Below, piece after piece: positions 1 to 26,500 of a DNA stretch of 64,000 bases. Made by a program: the position numbers and the translations under genes. The stretch spans positions 32,138,971 through 32,202,970 of the forward strand of contig NC_135214.1 of NCBI RefSeq assembly GCF_052324685.1, read 5' to 3'. The DNA is from Brachyhypopomus gauderio. Taxonomy: Eukaryota > Chordata > Actinopteri > Gymnotiformes > Hypopomidae. Position 1 is the first letter of the stretch. The number at the start of each line of letters is the position of its first letter. The notes under the pieces were generated by a model. That model saw only the letters and a program-made list of their open reading frames with translations, had not been told where the DNA came from and searched no databases.

Positions 1-5670
<5,670 letters not shown>

Positions 5671-6867
5671 ATTTCTTTTTGCGCTCTGGGTTGAGCGTGC
5701 ATTTTTAAACGGCACGGAGGTGCTCTGTTATATACGCCAACTGAACGCTATCCTAGTGCGATATACACTCATCGGTTACATTTGTCCAGTTATCCCCAAC
5801 AAAGCATAACATAGATAATGAAAACCACCCATATACAAGTACTGCGTTTTATACTCATCATTACATTTCTTGAATATAAAGATTTGACCAACACTCATTT
5901 AAATGTACACAAAAGGCTGTGCACAAGCTAGATTTATATTTAATAGCTTAAATATTTTAGATTTAATATTTGATATCAACTATAAAACCAATATCGGAAT
6001 ATCAATGTGCTACAATACACAATTATTTGCTAAGCATGTCACTCACTGTAAGAAAGCAGTTGAGTCAGGCTGGTTTTGCAGTAAAACTAGCCAAACATCT
6101 AACCAAACACCAAAGTTAAAACACCCAAACAAACAAAAAGTTCCATTTATTTAATGTGAAAACAAGAAAATGTAATAACCTTTTAACATGTTAATATTGG
6201 GTCAAAGACCACATAGAGGATCACCGCCTACTCCACTCCATACATGCTGAACATGGACTGTCAAAGCGTAAACTAATTTCAGAAACATGGAACGGAGATT
6301 TTTTACTTACCTAGTCCTGTGTCATTTTCCCCAGATTCACATTAAACCATTCATTCAGTCAAATACATGCTGAAACATTACACAATAGTGTAAAACCTGC
6401 CCAAAGATGTCATGTCTGGCTAATGGCCAGATTTTATAGGTGTTTATATTACTTAGTCTTCACTGACTCTAAGCCATGGCGCATAACTTGGCATTTGCAT
6501 TTTAGCCAGTGTCCACTTTAAAAGAGTTCTGATGTTACTTCTCACAACATTATTACACATACTTGTCACAGTTCATAAATACACATTCTGCAATGCAGTG
6601 GTCAGATAACACACAGCTTGCTTTGTTCATGTAAATAACTGTCTGTAGTTCAATATTATACAGCAGTATATTGTAGTTCAATAGTATGCAGCAGGTGCCA
6701 GAAAGTCACCCTTTGGTGTTGAGAACTTGAGTTTTGGGAAATCTTGAGCAACATCTAAAGTCCGTCGTGCAGCAGTTCCCTTTGAAGTGTTTGCTCTCCT
6801 GATGTACCTCCGCCTGAGAAGCGGTATGTGTTGGCCGTGTAGTTGAGTACAAGTCAGTTTAAGAGGC
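5671..6867 (-). other. Probable irak1 3' UTR and short intergenic gap
   Basis: The irak1 stop codon is at 6870-6868. Downstream on the minus strand the DNA is A/T-rich without a convincing coding frame. A possible AATAAA polyadenylation signal on that strand is at 6151-6146 (TTTATT on the plus strand). Between there and 5671 I see nothing definite. Human chromosome X has TMEM187 between HCFC1 and IRAK1; no counterpart is visible here. Confidence 0.4.
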
Positions 6868-14398
<7,531 letters not shown>

Positions 14399-15100
14399 TT
14401 CCAGAGTGAAGTGAAAAGTTTAACACGTAAATAAATAAAACGAGCCTCCAGCGGCTAACTAACGTAACTCCGGGTGCTTTCGGCGCAGGTCCGTCAGCGA
14501 CTCCAGTAGGGCGAGCGAGTGAGCACATCCAGCAGGTCACACTGACATTTCTCGGATTTTTCCTTGTTTTGCGTGGCTAAAATTCAGGGCGAAGAGGTTT
14601 GTGCGCCTCCAGGCCACGCCGTGTCATATTTGAGATGTTCGCGGAGTATAGTTACTCCAGTATATACAATTAAAGCACTCGCTTACACTTCCTCTTTCCT
14701 TACCAGTTAAGAAAAATAAAGGTGTTTGGCAGCACTGACGCAGCGCTAATGTTGCGGCATTTTCATATCGGTCTGTGTAACCGGGAGCAGGTTTAAATCA
14801 TAACCATATGAAATCATAACCACACTTGCAGATTCTTCTATACGCGTGGCAAGAATCATGGCAATAAAAAGAAATAAAAAAAACGTATTATGGAGGAGTG
14901 AGTTTTTGCGTCACCTGTAAAGTTTGGTAGAAGTTAGATTTATATTGCTCATTAAAATGCACTCATGCGTTGTTTCCTGTAGTTAAGATTTGATTTGGGG
15001 ATTGTGTTGAAGAGATGTTAAGGGGTAACAGAAGATAGGGAAATCCCTAGGACAGTTTAACGCTCATGCAAATGACGCAGATCAGTAGTCTAACATGATA
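14399..15100 (-). promoter_or_regulatory. irak1 5' flank
   Basis: The first irak1 exon starts at 14398. The flank up to about 14.7 kb is CpG-containing without an obvious TATA box near the start. GGGAAATCCC at 15038-15047 fits the NF-kB consensus GGGRNWYYCC about 640 bases upstream of the ATG. One match in several kilobases is not rare by chance, so the site is only a candidate. GCTAGC/GTTAGC words are dense in intron 1 (13.7-14.1 kb) rather than in this flank. Confidence 0.35.
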
Positions 15101-15496
15101 AATTAAGAGCCATCATACAGCCGAGTACCGATTTTCTGATCTGAATACTCTGATTGTATAGCCGGCAGCACTCAGATCACTATTTCTGACGGTTGTGGTT
15201 ACAATATGTGACCCCTACTGTATCGTCGTAATAATATATGTTAAACACCGATCAAAATAGTTGTAGGTGTTGTGAATGCTGACACGTGTGCAGCTGGTCT
15301 GTCGATCCTAAACAATACCCTTTGAGCAAATGAATGTGAGAGCATGACAACACCTGTAAGCATTTTGATAGTTTAACTAATTATTATGAATGTGCATATG
15401 GGTCTCTTATTCACATATACGGCACCTGGATGGACAACGTACCTAAAGATGAGGTGTGTGTGTGTAGTTCAAACAAGACGGAGTTCATTATAACAA

Positions 15497-15772
15497 TTAG
15501 GCTATATTAGAAAAAAATGATCCCTGGTCTCCAAGAAATTCTACAAATTCATCGGTCAGTTGTATACTTGAGGCTCCCCCTCTCGTTTCTCTCACAAGCG
15601 TGAGTGTCAACAGGTGGCCCGTCAGTTTACGGACATTCGTGGTCAAATTTACTTCTAGCAGTTGATAAACAAATTGCACCTCTTGTAGAAATCCCTCTAA
15701 AGGATATATAGTTAACTGCCACGCCGAGACCGTGTGCTCCACACGCCTTTTCCTCTTTACAACAAATGTCCA
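15497..15772 (-). other. Orphan open frame, unrecognised
   Basis: A stop-free stretch of about 91 codons lies between irak1 and mecp2. It begins after an in-frame TGA at 15775-15773, has no ATG near its start and reads through VKRKRRVEHTVSAW and FLQEVQFVYQLLEVNL to VEFLGDQGSFFSNIA. Residue composition is protein-like and not repeat-driven. It could be an exon, a decayed gene fragment or chance. I recognise no family and see no convincing partner exon. Confidence 0.2.
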
Positions 15773-18151
15773 TCATAAATAAGCATATAGTGTTGTAACA
15801 TGGGTATATCATACTACAGATACAAACGATGTACAACTGTGTTCCGTACTGCTATGCTTCCTGAGCAGATTTCAATGTTAAAAAAAGCTTTGAGAGAATT
15901 CAGAAATAGGCATTTAGGACTACTAGATCGGTTTACTTATTAATAACACTTAGGTTTGACAATACTTGTTATCGTAATCTGCCACTGAAATACCTACTAT
16001 ATTTTTCTTGCATAGCTACCTGATGCAGTACTAGCTGTGGAATACCTCCTGCAACCTGAAAGATTTCAAAATAACACTCACAAAAATGCACCCATAACTT
16101 GCATGCCTGCACTGTTCTAGAAGTGAGGGGGGAACTGTTGAAATAAATGTTTTAGACAAGGAGAAGGTAAATGCAGTTTACTGTTGTGTATCTGTTACAT
16201 ACGGCAAACAAATAATACAGTAACACAGTACTATAAAAGTAGACACAAACTATACTTTTCACTTTCAGGAAGGCAAGGACTTAGCTTGGCAAATGGTGAG
16301 TAACCACTGACACCTAGGCTGTAGGATTGTTTGGTTAAAATAATATATTTTTAGATATATAGTACTACCCATCCCTTTTTCTTTAAAACTAAATCAAAAT
16401 TTATGAAAATAAAACAGCAAATTCGGACAACGGTAAAAAATACATACAAAACGTTGATGGGTGTCCTGCCGGGAAACATACTTTATAAAGTGCAGATCTT
16501 AAATTCATTGTCTTATCAGTCATGGTTGAAATATTCCTTTCATAAAATGCAAAATTGTAGTTGGAAGATACTATTTGAGGCAGGCTTTTGTGATGAACAA
16601 CTCGCAATGTAAAATGGTGAACATTTCCCGACAAACACACATTTCATCCAATGTGACACATTCAACATATCAGGGATGAAAAATACCAAGATCCTATTAC
16701 CTTTTACATAGTCAATATTGCCCAAGTACATTTTCCTAATTTATTCCAAATGCGGTTTTCTGTATGAAAATAAAACAAGGCAAACATATTGTTGATCTCT
16801 ATAAATTCTTAACACACCCAAAATCACTGAATACCAACAAGAGGCAAACACAGGACTCAGAATAAAAATACAACTACGGTATAAAGATAAATTTCTATTA
16901 CTGAAACTTCAAGGCACAAGACTATGTTAAATAGACCATGAACTTTCTACCAATGAAGATTGGAACCTATTTTTTGAACTTGTGTTTTTATTTGACCTTC
17001 ATTTGTCTTAGATTATCTGAAGTGCTGTAATTTAATGCATGTAATTACTGGTAAATTTGTATTTCAGGCATTCCTTATAATTCAGTTTTACATTTTTTTT
17101 CTTTAAATACATAACATTGTACACATCTAAAGACACAAGAAATGAAATAATGCAAATAAGGTCTACTAAGTATACTATTGCTTTTAAGGTAAAATAGTCT
17201 ACACCCAAAAATGGTAAAAAAAAAAAAAAAACAAAAACCAAAAAGGAGAATTTCAACACTAAGATCCACAAATATAATTTGCTTGGAATATTTTTGCCAC
17301 TGCATCAGGGTAACAACTTCAGGAGTCCATCCTTAACTATCTTTGATCGGCAAAATCAAGAAATGGAAAAAAAATGTCTATGAAATAAAAAACTATTTAT
17401 GTCCAGTACAACTAAAGTGTGATTTTGGGTTTCTGGGTCTGGTTCTGTTTGTTTGGGGGGGTTTTTGGGGTTTTTTTTGCTTTTAAATATATAAAAAAAT
17501 TTTTTTGCTTTTTTTTTTCGGTTTGGGGTTTTTTTCTGGTAAACTTTTCTCTTTTGTGATCATGTACATCATTCACCCCATGTGAATCTACCCTCAGATT
17601 TGTGGCCAGATGGCTAGACTCAGCTCTTGGAGAGGAGTGTTCCAAAAACATCATTACGAAGAATAGTTTAGGGCAAGCAATGGCTACTTTCTAATGGCGA
17701 TCATGCATACTGATACATGTTCACATACATAGCATGTATTTGGACTACAGGGACACAAGGACATTCCATAGCATATTTGTCTGCCAGAGGCACAAAAACA
17801 GATAAATAAATGTGATTTTCATCTTTTCTTGTAGGACTCCATTTTTGACAGTGGGCATTGAGTGCTACAAAAAGCATAAATCACTGTTCATTAAGTAGAA
17901 GGTTACATGAATACATAATTTCTTTGAAGGAGACAAAAGGACCTGATGATGAAAAATAACATAAAACAATAACATTTTATAGTTTAGAGCACATCCTGCT
18001 TGTGGAAACGACCAATCGGCCCCTCTTTGTGGAACATCAGTTTTGCTCCATTGGGATAAAGGTGTTCACCTCTGTCTTCAAAGGCCACCTTAGTCAGTTT
18101 CCCAAAATAAAGGCACTACCCTTTCTGTGGCAGGCAGGTCACTGCCAGTGC

Positions 18152-18279
<128 letters not shown>

Positions 18280-18965
18280 GCATTGTTGGTTGCCTTTTTT
18301 TGTCCACATTTACACACAATGTTGTTGAATGTGGCTGTGTGTTACGTGTGCGTGTCAGCAGCATTCATCTGCTGCTACACTTGCTCACTCCACACTGTGG
18401 TCCTCCACCCTCCTGCTACGCCATCCCCTCCCACGTCACTCAGACCAGCGAGACGACATTGACCACGTGTAGGTCTATTGTACATCTATTCGTCAGTCGT
18501 TGGTTAAGTGAACGGTCAGAACTCCGAGTGGGCCATATGCATCAATCCTGTACTGACTCAGGGTCAGATTTTTCTGCCTGTCTTAGCCTAGTGAATCTAG
18601 TTAGAATGGACAGGCAGGAGCAGGTCCAGGACCAGTCCTCTTTGGGCTTTGATGCATGTGGGCCCCTGGACAAAGGAAGCTAATTGTATCTGGAGCTGTT
18701 TGAAACTTCAGTGATCAGACCTCAAGCAGTTAACCTAGAGTGAATGTAGAGCAGAATGAATTCCATCTCTCGTCTAGCAAGGCTTATATGCCTCCTTGGC
18801 TTAATTTTCTTGATCAAATCATCCTTCATATTTTGACTGTTTGAAAATGTTAAATAGCCCTTTTCCCCAGAGCTGAAGTGCTCTAGTTTCTCTGTTGCCC
18901 CTTCCCCACTGACTAGGGTTGAGGTGGAGGGGAGGCTTAGTGGCAAGAGGGTAGGTAGAGACCGA

Positions 18966-18968
<3 letters not shown>

Positions 18969-19021
<53 letters not shown>
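18969..19021. repeat. (CA)n microsatellite
   Basis: Perfect CA repeat of about 53 bases. Confidence 0.97.
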
Positions 19022-19023
<2 letters not shown>

Positions 19024-20635
19024 CTACCTCTACACACCTCTACCCACAATAGGGAAAATGTGTGTAATAAAAAAATGTAAAAATAAAAGAGGAAATAAAA
19101 AAATCATTTAAATACATTTTAAAAGGAAAAAGGACTGTTTCCCTGGTGACTGACAAATCTAAATAAACCTCCAGTAAGCTACATAACAGAGAAAGAAAAT
19201 AAAATACCCCCCCCCAACATTTAAAAGATTTTGGATAATGAAGCATACACTATCCTAAAGCACATTAAAAAAATAATTACTGATGAATAGTTCAGTTGCA
19301 TGCATAATCCCAGTCAACACTAAAACATTGCTAGTCCTAGTCCTCAGAATCGGATGGATTCACATTTGAATAAGTGCTGAAGAGCATGTTAAATTTGCTT
19401 TACCAGGGTTTAAACTATTTCTCATGTTAATCAGTGCAATGCACAAATGTCACCCAAACCTCATAAGGGAGTGTGCGTAGGCTTTTGAACATAGTCACAA
19501 GAAATTAATAGCATGCTTCATTGAAATGACAAATACTTCTATGACTACCACACACTTTTAGGCAGGAATCCTTTTGTCCAAGTTCACTTTGTGAACCTAT
19601 TCAAAAGACAACTGCAACATTCTGATCATTTCTGTCACATTATGAAATAAAAATATACATGTACAGGAAAAAAAAATACTGAGGACAAAGTGGGAGAGGG
19701 CAGCACATTAGGTGTTAAAAAGCACACATCTGTGTTTACACGACCACAAAGGAGCTGTTCAATAAGAGACAAAAGTTTAACAACTAATTACCTTCACTGT
19801 ATGACTACTGGCCATTACTGTTTGGAATTAAAAAATCACTGTAGAAGCTACCCGACCAAAAAATGTAAAACTTCTCAGTTGCAAATCATTAATCTCTCGG
19901 CTTTATGCATATTTTCTTCAGTGCGATATCCTTCAACTGTTGTTTTTGCAGGAGTGCATTGTGGGGTGTGGTAGTCCCCATGAGTTAAACGATACCCTGC
20001 ATTTACTAAGAGTGCTCAAATTAAATGATTGTGTAAAATAAGCTACAGCCTCCTCACATGAAATAGAAAAGTATGATTTCATGTAAGGCTAACCAACACG
20101 ACTGCAAAATGACAGGGCCTCCAATTTCAATAGTCAGGTAATGAGTTTGTTTTACTTTGCAAATATAAAGTGCAATTAATCTATTACATTAAAAGAACAC
20201 ACACATTTGTTAACGTTTCAGCATTAGCACAGCTCTACTCTGATGACAAAGACGCACTTCTGCTGTTTACTCTGGTATCTACTTCCATCCCAAATGCAAA
20301 ACAAAATATCAAATATCATTTTCATAACAATGCAATTATTTTATTTCTAATGACTGCACAAAAATGTTAGGCATGTGGAATTCCCATGCTTGATCCTAAA
20401 TTCTTATGCTAATTTTGGTTTTGGGGTAGCCAGAGGATATTTTCTGTGGCTCCGTACCAAAAAAGGGCGCTGTATGAGGTGCTGGATTTGTATCTGAATT
20501 TAATAAATAAAATACATATTTAAAAAAAACATTTGGGATAAGGTCAATGGAACGCATTAAACTATTCCATAAAAGCGATGCAGTTAATTGTAAACACCAA
20601 GACAAAAAGGGATAAGAAAGGGAATTAAAGTGTCT

Positions 20636-20760
<125 letters not shown>

Positions 20761-21781
20761 AATTTTTTTTCTTCCCGAAGCTGAGTTCACGATGTCTGGC
20801 AAATTGTCGCGCTACTGTTAGGCAGTGGCACTGTGCATCGCTTAATGACATGTTGTAAGTGGGTGAAAGAGACGGTAAAGGTCTAAGTGCTGTGTCTTAC
20901 AGCCCTGCCATTTAGCATTAAGACCTGGGGCATGGCAAGATAAACGTCCCGCGTACACTAGCCCGGGTGCTGCCTCAGAAGAAGTCGAGTCAATATAGCA
21001 GGTCTTTTAAGTCTTCTGTTCGTAGCCACTTCTTTATTTGACTACTCTATCAACATGACGAAGGGGGAACAACGAAAGGCTACATTTCCAAACATTATGC
21101 TCTGTTGGCTGTGATGTGTTTAGAGAACACAAGGCCACCATTTTGAATTTCACTTAATATATACACAAAACAAGGAAGAAAAGCTATATGTTAGAATATG
21201 CTGCTTCAGAATTTCATCTCCATGCTTCTTTGATGTGAAATACTCATTTCACACACTAGTACGGGCCCCTTGCTTTCAGCATTCCCTCACAAACACGTTT
21301 GTGCTAAATCTTCCCCACAGCGACAATAGTGAGAATCCTTCGCAATGTAGCGTCACCCTTCTATCTGGGTGACAAGGCCAGTAACATTACTCGTCATTCA
21401 AGAACTTCTCTCCACACCTCTGCACTTCGAACACCAGCAGGACAGAAAAAAAAATTATACATTTAGGCTCAGAACCCAGATCTTCATACGCCAAAATACA
21501 TTCATCTTTCCCATCATGCAAACCTCACCAACAGGAGGTTCTTGTCCGTCACGGTCTGACTAGACTCTCTGGTTAAAAACCCTGGTCACGGGGTGGCAGC
21601 ATGATGACGTTTGTGTCCACGTTTGTGTAAACAGGTGAGGGAGCTGCACTGTGGCCCTTTACACACTCCCTCGGACCCAAATCCACCGTACACTCCTCAT
21701 GAACTCAACCAGACTACCTTCATTTACTAGACAACTCTATAAAATGAAGGAAAAAACAATTACGATGACATTAGAAAACAA

Positions 21782-21801
21782 GGGGGGGGGGGGGGGGGGG
21801 G
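21782..21801. repeat. Poly-G run, 20 bases
   Basis: Uninterrupted G run on the plus strand, about 510 bases beyond the mecp2 stop; it would be poly-C in mecp2 RNA. Confidence 0.95.
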
Positions 21802-22311
21802 TTCTATCTCTTTATAGTGACATGATTGTGAGGCATTTGATCATTTCATAAGCAATTTGGCAGGGAAAAAATAGCTAAAGTTAAAAATAGGTTCTCCGTA
21901 AAGTACGACTTGTGCATCCATTACTGTTTCAGTGTCTGGCTATTAACTAGAAGCTTGGGCAAAGATCTAACACATGGTTCCCAAAATGTTTATATTAATT
22001 TAAAAATGAACTCAAAATGGGCAAATTAAAGAAATCGTCTGAATTCATCCAGAAGCAGTACGTCAGTAATCGCCCTGCATCCAACTCACAAACAGAACTA
22101 GACACAACAGCTGCCTTTTGTATAAGTATTTTTACTTTTTTTGTATTTTTGTTGTTGTTGTTGTTTTTCCTTGGTTAAAAAAACAAAAAGAAAAGGGAAA
22201 AAAAAAACAAAAAACAAAAATGATTCTTCCCCCTGTGAGTGCCTCTATTCCTGCATACAAACACAGCCGCCGCAGCTGATTGGTCAGTTTGTCTATCTGT
22301 CAGCCAGCCAG

Positions 22312-23551
22312 TCAGCTCACGCGTTCACTCACAGGTGTCCTGGACTCCACCGTCTCCTCCCGGCTTGGCCTCGGGACAGCAGAGGGAGGAACAATGTCTC
22401 TGAGCTCCTTCCCCTCCGCCGTCACAGTGCCGTGCTGCTGCTGTTGGGATCGTAGCTCTGTGGCCACCGTCTTGCCGGCCGCCAGAGTGTCTCTGGCCGC
22501 GCAGCTGTCGGCTCTAGCCTCATCCCTGCAGGCTACCGGCTCTTGTCTGGGCCTGCAGGTGCTCAAGTCCTGGGGCTCGTTCTCCGCTGGGGCAGCAGGA
22601 GGCGCTGGGGGTCCTCCTTGTGTGGAATGCCCAAGGGAAAGCTGGTGAGCCTGCGGAGTAAAGATGGAAGGCTCCATCACCGGCATGTGGTGTTGGTGAT
22701 GGTGGTGATGATGGTGGAGGTGTTTGAGGTGTTGCCCTCTCTGATCTCTCTTCTTGTGACTCTTTGGTCCACTGCTGCTGGCGCCGCCGTTTCCCGGATC
22801 CGCAGCCGACGCCTCCTTGTGCTTCCGGCCCGAGTGCTTGTGAAGCTTTTGTCCCGTTTCTGCCTCTGCTCCAGGAGGGGGCGCCGTTTGCGTGACGGGG
22901 CGTTTCGCCACACCGGTCCCGGTGCCCGGGGGCGTCGCCTCAGTCGTGGCTGTGGCAGGGCCCTCCGCCTCCTCCATGGTCTCCCGTGTTTTGCGTTTCT
23001 TGATGGGAAGCGCCTTCTCTTGCACAGGCTTGGCCGCAGTCTCCTTCTGCGCCTTCTTCTTTGCCTCGGCGGAGACGATGGCCGCGGCCGCATAAGCCGC
23101 ACTCGAGCCCGCCCCAGCTGCAGACTGCGACGTCGCTGCCGGCTTGCGCCCACGCTTCTTCGGTGCGCTCGGCGGTTCCTTCTCTGCTTTCCTCTTACGC
23201 CCCGGACGCAATTTGGGAACAGGAACTTGTCCCGAAGGTGACCCTGCCTCGGTTTTCGGAGCCACAAAGGGCATCTTGACGAGGAGTTTTCCCGGACTCT
23301 TTTCTACCACGCGTTTTACAGCCACGCCCTCCGTGGCTTGCCGTACCTTGCCACTGCCTTTCGGCCGACCGCGCCCACGTCCGGACGGCTTGACCACTTT
23401 GGGCTTCTTTGGCGGTCTCTTCTCCCTGCGAGAGGGGCTTCCTCGTCCTGTGACCGTGAAGTCAAAGTCATTTGGGTCTGTGGTGGTGTCTCCCACCTTT
23501 TGGAAGTACGCCATGAGTTCCACTTTGGAACGGAAGGCTTTCCCTTCTGGG
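22312..23551 (-). CDS. mecp2: mecp2 terminal coding exon
   Basis: Follows a TTTTTCCAG acceptor and completes the Asn codon split at the MBD junction. It carries the C-terminal half of the MBD, the transcriptional repression and NCoR-interaction region, the AT-hook-like motifs, the polyhistidine stretch and the conserved C-terminus. The stop is TGA at 22314-22312. It is very GC-rich compared with the flanking A/T-rich DNA. Confidence 0.96.
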
Positions 23552-26500
23552 CTGGAAAAATGAATAAAATACAGTCAAATAAAATTATTTTTATATTCAA
23601 GACAAAGAATGGATGCTATTTAACAACATGAAATACACCTCAACATCTGTGCGACACTCCAACTGCCTTCTTCAAACTCTGCCAACACTGAGCGGCAGCA
23701 CTAACAAGCACTATGGGAACTGGGACGCAGCGGTCCACACTGACCTACAAACACCCAACGTGGGCAGTGGCGTGCACTTCACACCGCTAAATTATCCGTC
23801 TCGGCTTTGTACACATTTTGCACATACATGTCCAGACTAAAACATACATGTCCCAGATATCAACCAGCACAAAACACATCTCCCTTAAAAAAATAAAAAT
23901 AAACGCTCAGATGAGAATTCCTCCTTCAGGGGTCATGCAGCACAGCCATGCCAGAACAGTTCACTGGGGTTGTTTTGTCTGTTTCTCTATGATCCAAGCC
24001 CAGTCTGGCCCATGGAGCTGTGGAACACTTTACATATTCCCTTTCTCTAGCTACAGCAGTATAGTTTTGGTCCATAAAAATAAAGAAAGAAATAAAAATA
24101 TAAAAAGTAAAGAAAAGGTCTGGGGATTCCAGGAGCTGTCAACAAGACGCATTAAATATCGATCAGTCACAGGCACTTAAAATTAGAACAAACTCTTTCC
24201 ATTCTTAAAAGGATATTTTGCCCAAAACTGCTAAAATAACTAACAATGACTGAGAAACTGAGGGAATCACGTGGCATTAATCTGTAAATGACTGCAGCTG
24301 GCCACTATTGGCTTGAACTCATTATGAGGAAAGTTGCTGTTAATTAGTGAAACATCCCTTCAGTGAACTTTCCACCGCGGTCCTTACCATACCACTGCCC
24401 CGACCGGCCACTCACTTGATCAGGTAGACATCGAACTTGCCGGCGGACCGTCCCGATTTCCTCTGCTTCAGTTTCCGCGTCCAGCCCTGAGGCAGAGACG
24501 GGTCGTCGTACAGCGGCCCTCGGTCCCGGATGATGGATCGCCGCTGCTTGGCCGAGGAGCTGGCCTCCGGGGAACCGGCCGCTCCCACGTCCAGGGCCGA
24601 GGGCTCAGACGTCCCCGCTTCGGCCTGCCGGCCCTCGTCGGGCCGCGCCTGGGCCATGACGGCTGGGGGCGTGGATGCGGCGAGCTCCTCCCCCTCCACA
24701 TCCGGCCGCTCCCTCCTGCTCTTTTTCTGTTTCTGTGCCTTCTCTTTAGAGCCCTCTTGGTCCTCCCCCTTCCCCTCACCTCTGCACGCAGAACAACAGG
24801 AAAGAGCTCAGAGTTACACAGCCAAGATGACGTGTGGCCTACTCATCAAGATGTGTCATCTGCTAAGGCAGGTCACGAGGGTTTTCACTCCCTGCAGACT
24901 ATGGGGAATTTTTTTTAACCCCACACGTGTGTGTATACGTAGCTTGCTTGCTCAGCTAATGAAGGACCTCTGTCTGAAACGTCCTGTTTCTCTGGAAACT
25001 TTGTGTACTTCTTTGTGCAACACACCCACACACATATTTATGTATGAAACAGCTACAACCTACAGCCGTTATTTTACTGAAATAAACACGTGTCTGATTT
25101 TGCTTCAGACGAGGCCGTACTTGACACTTCCTCTCTACGCCAAGAAGTCTGATGGAACGTCTGTCTAAAAAGGGAAAAAGGCTGAAAAGCATCTGACCGC
25201 AGATCTAAACCTAGTTGATGATAAAATAAGTGCAAACGTCTTTCCTCTCTAATCAACGTCCCGTGTTTGAAAGAATAAGAAACCTCTGACATCACAAGAG
25301 AGTGCAGCGGGTAGTGCTAAAGTGCGTTTGCGTTCTTCCACTGCGCTCTCAAGTGTGAAGACACTCTCTTCCTTTCTGAGAGGGGAAGAGGAAGACCCCT
25401 GCACCATCTGAAGGTCCTTCAACGGGGCTCTGCCTCTTATGTTTTAGGTGGTTTTGCTATCACGATGAGAGAAAAAAAAAAACCTTAAGTAGTTATAAAG
25501 CTGCCCAAGTGGCTATATTTGGCCTTCAATACACCCACTGGTCCAAAAAAGCAAAAGGGTGTCAGAATCTCATCTTCTATCCAGAGGCTGTTGAGGTGAT
25601 CACTCTTCCTGCTCACTGTAGCATGTCTAATGCCTGTCACAGCACTACGGCTAATCGAGGGCTGTGATCCCGGCCCCTCCCTTAAAACTGTATGTCATCT
25701 TAAGCAAGCACTCCAAAAAGACTCCTATGTCTGAGGAGCCACAGACCTACAACACGGAAATGTGAAAAAGCAAACAAAAAAACAACATCCAAACCATCTG
25801 ACAAATCTATACAGAAAAAAACTGTAGTACAGTGTCCCCCATTTTCTAAAAGTAATTACAAGTTTTTAAAGTAATTACAACTTTAGCAAATAAACAATAC
25901 CAATTACCAGTACTTTTAAACATCAATTTATGAAACTCATATTTGGAAGACTCCAGGTACAGTGAGATCATACATTACACTACTCAACAAAAGAGCTTGC
26001 TTGATAATAGACCTGAGAATAATTTAAATCCCATTATGAGCTGGTTAGAAAATGCTAGTTACTATAATTATAATAAGCAAAAGTTAAATCGGATATATGA
26101 TTAATTTCAGATGAAAATACACAACCACATTTTCAACAGCACGTCCTGGCACTATGTCGAGAACAAGAACACCATGTGACTGAAATCACCCTCCCCAAAA
26201 TGTCCTTCTTTAAATATTTAAAATGTAGCAAAAATGCTTGGAGAATAGGTCTATTACAGTTTTATCCAAATGGTGGAACGAGGTGGAACAGACAGTGGCA
26301 GGGTAAATTGGATATTAATGATTTATTACTGTGAAACTCCACAGTGATGTTGTTGTTGAAAATAATGGTAATAGTTACTAAAATCTTTTCACAGTTGCTC
26401 TCATGAGAATTATTCTCACAGGCTGGAATTTAATGCGAGAACAGCAATATGGAAAAAATATATATTTAGGCCTATATTATAAAATCAACGTTCTATACAT

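Noticed and set aside
22543..23241. 232-codon plus-strand frame opposite mecp2
   Set aside because: It is antisense to the GC-rich last mecp2 exon and its Arg/Leu-rich content mirrors the real Lys/Arg/Pro/Ala coding; no independent support.
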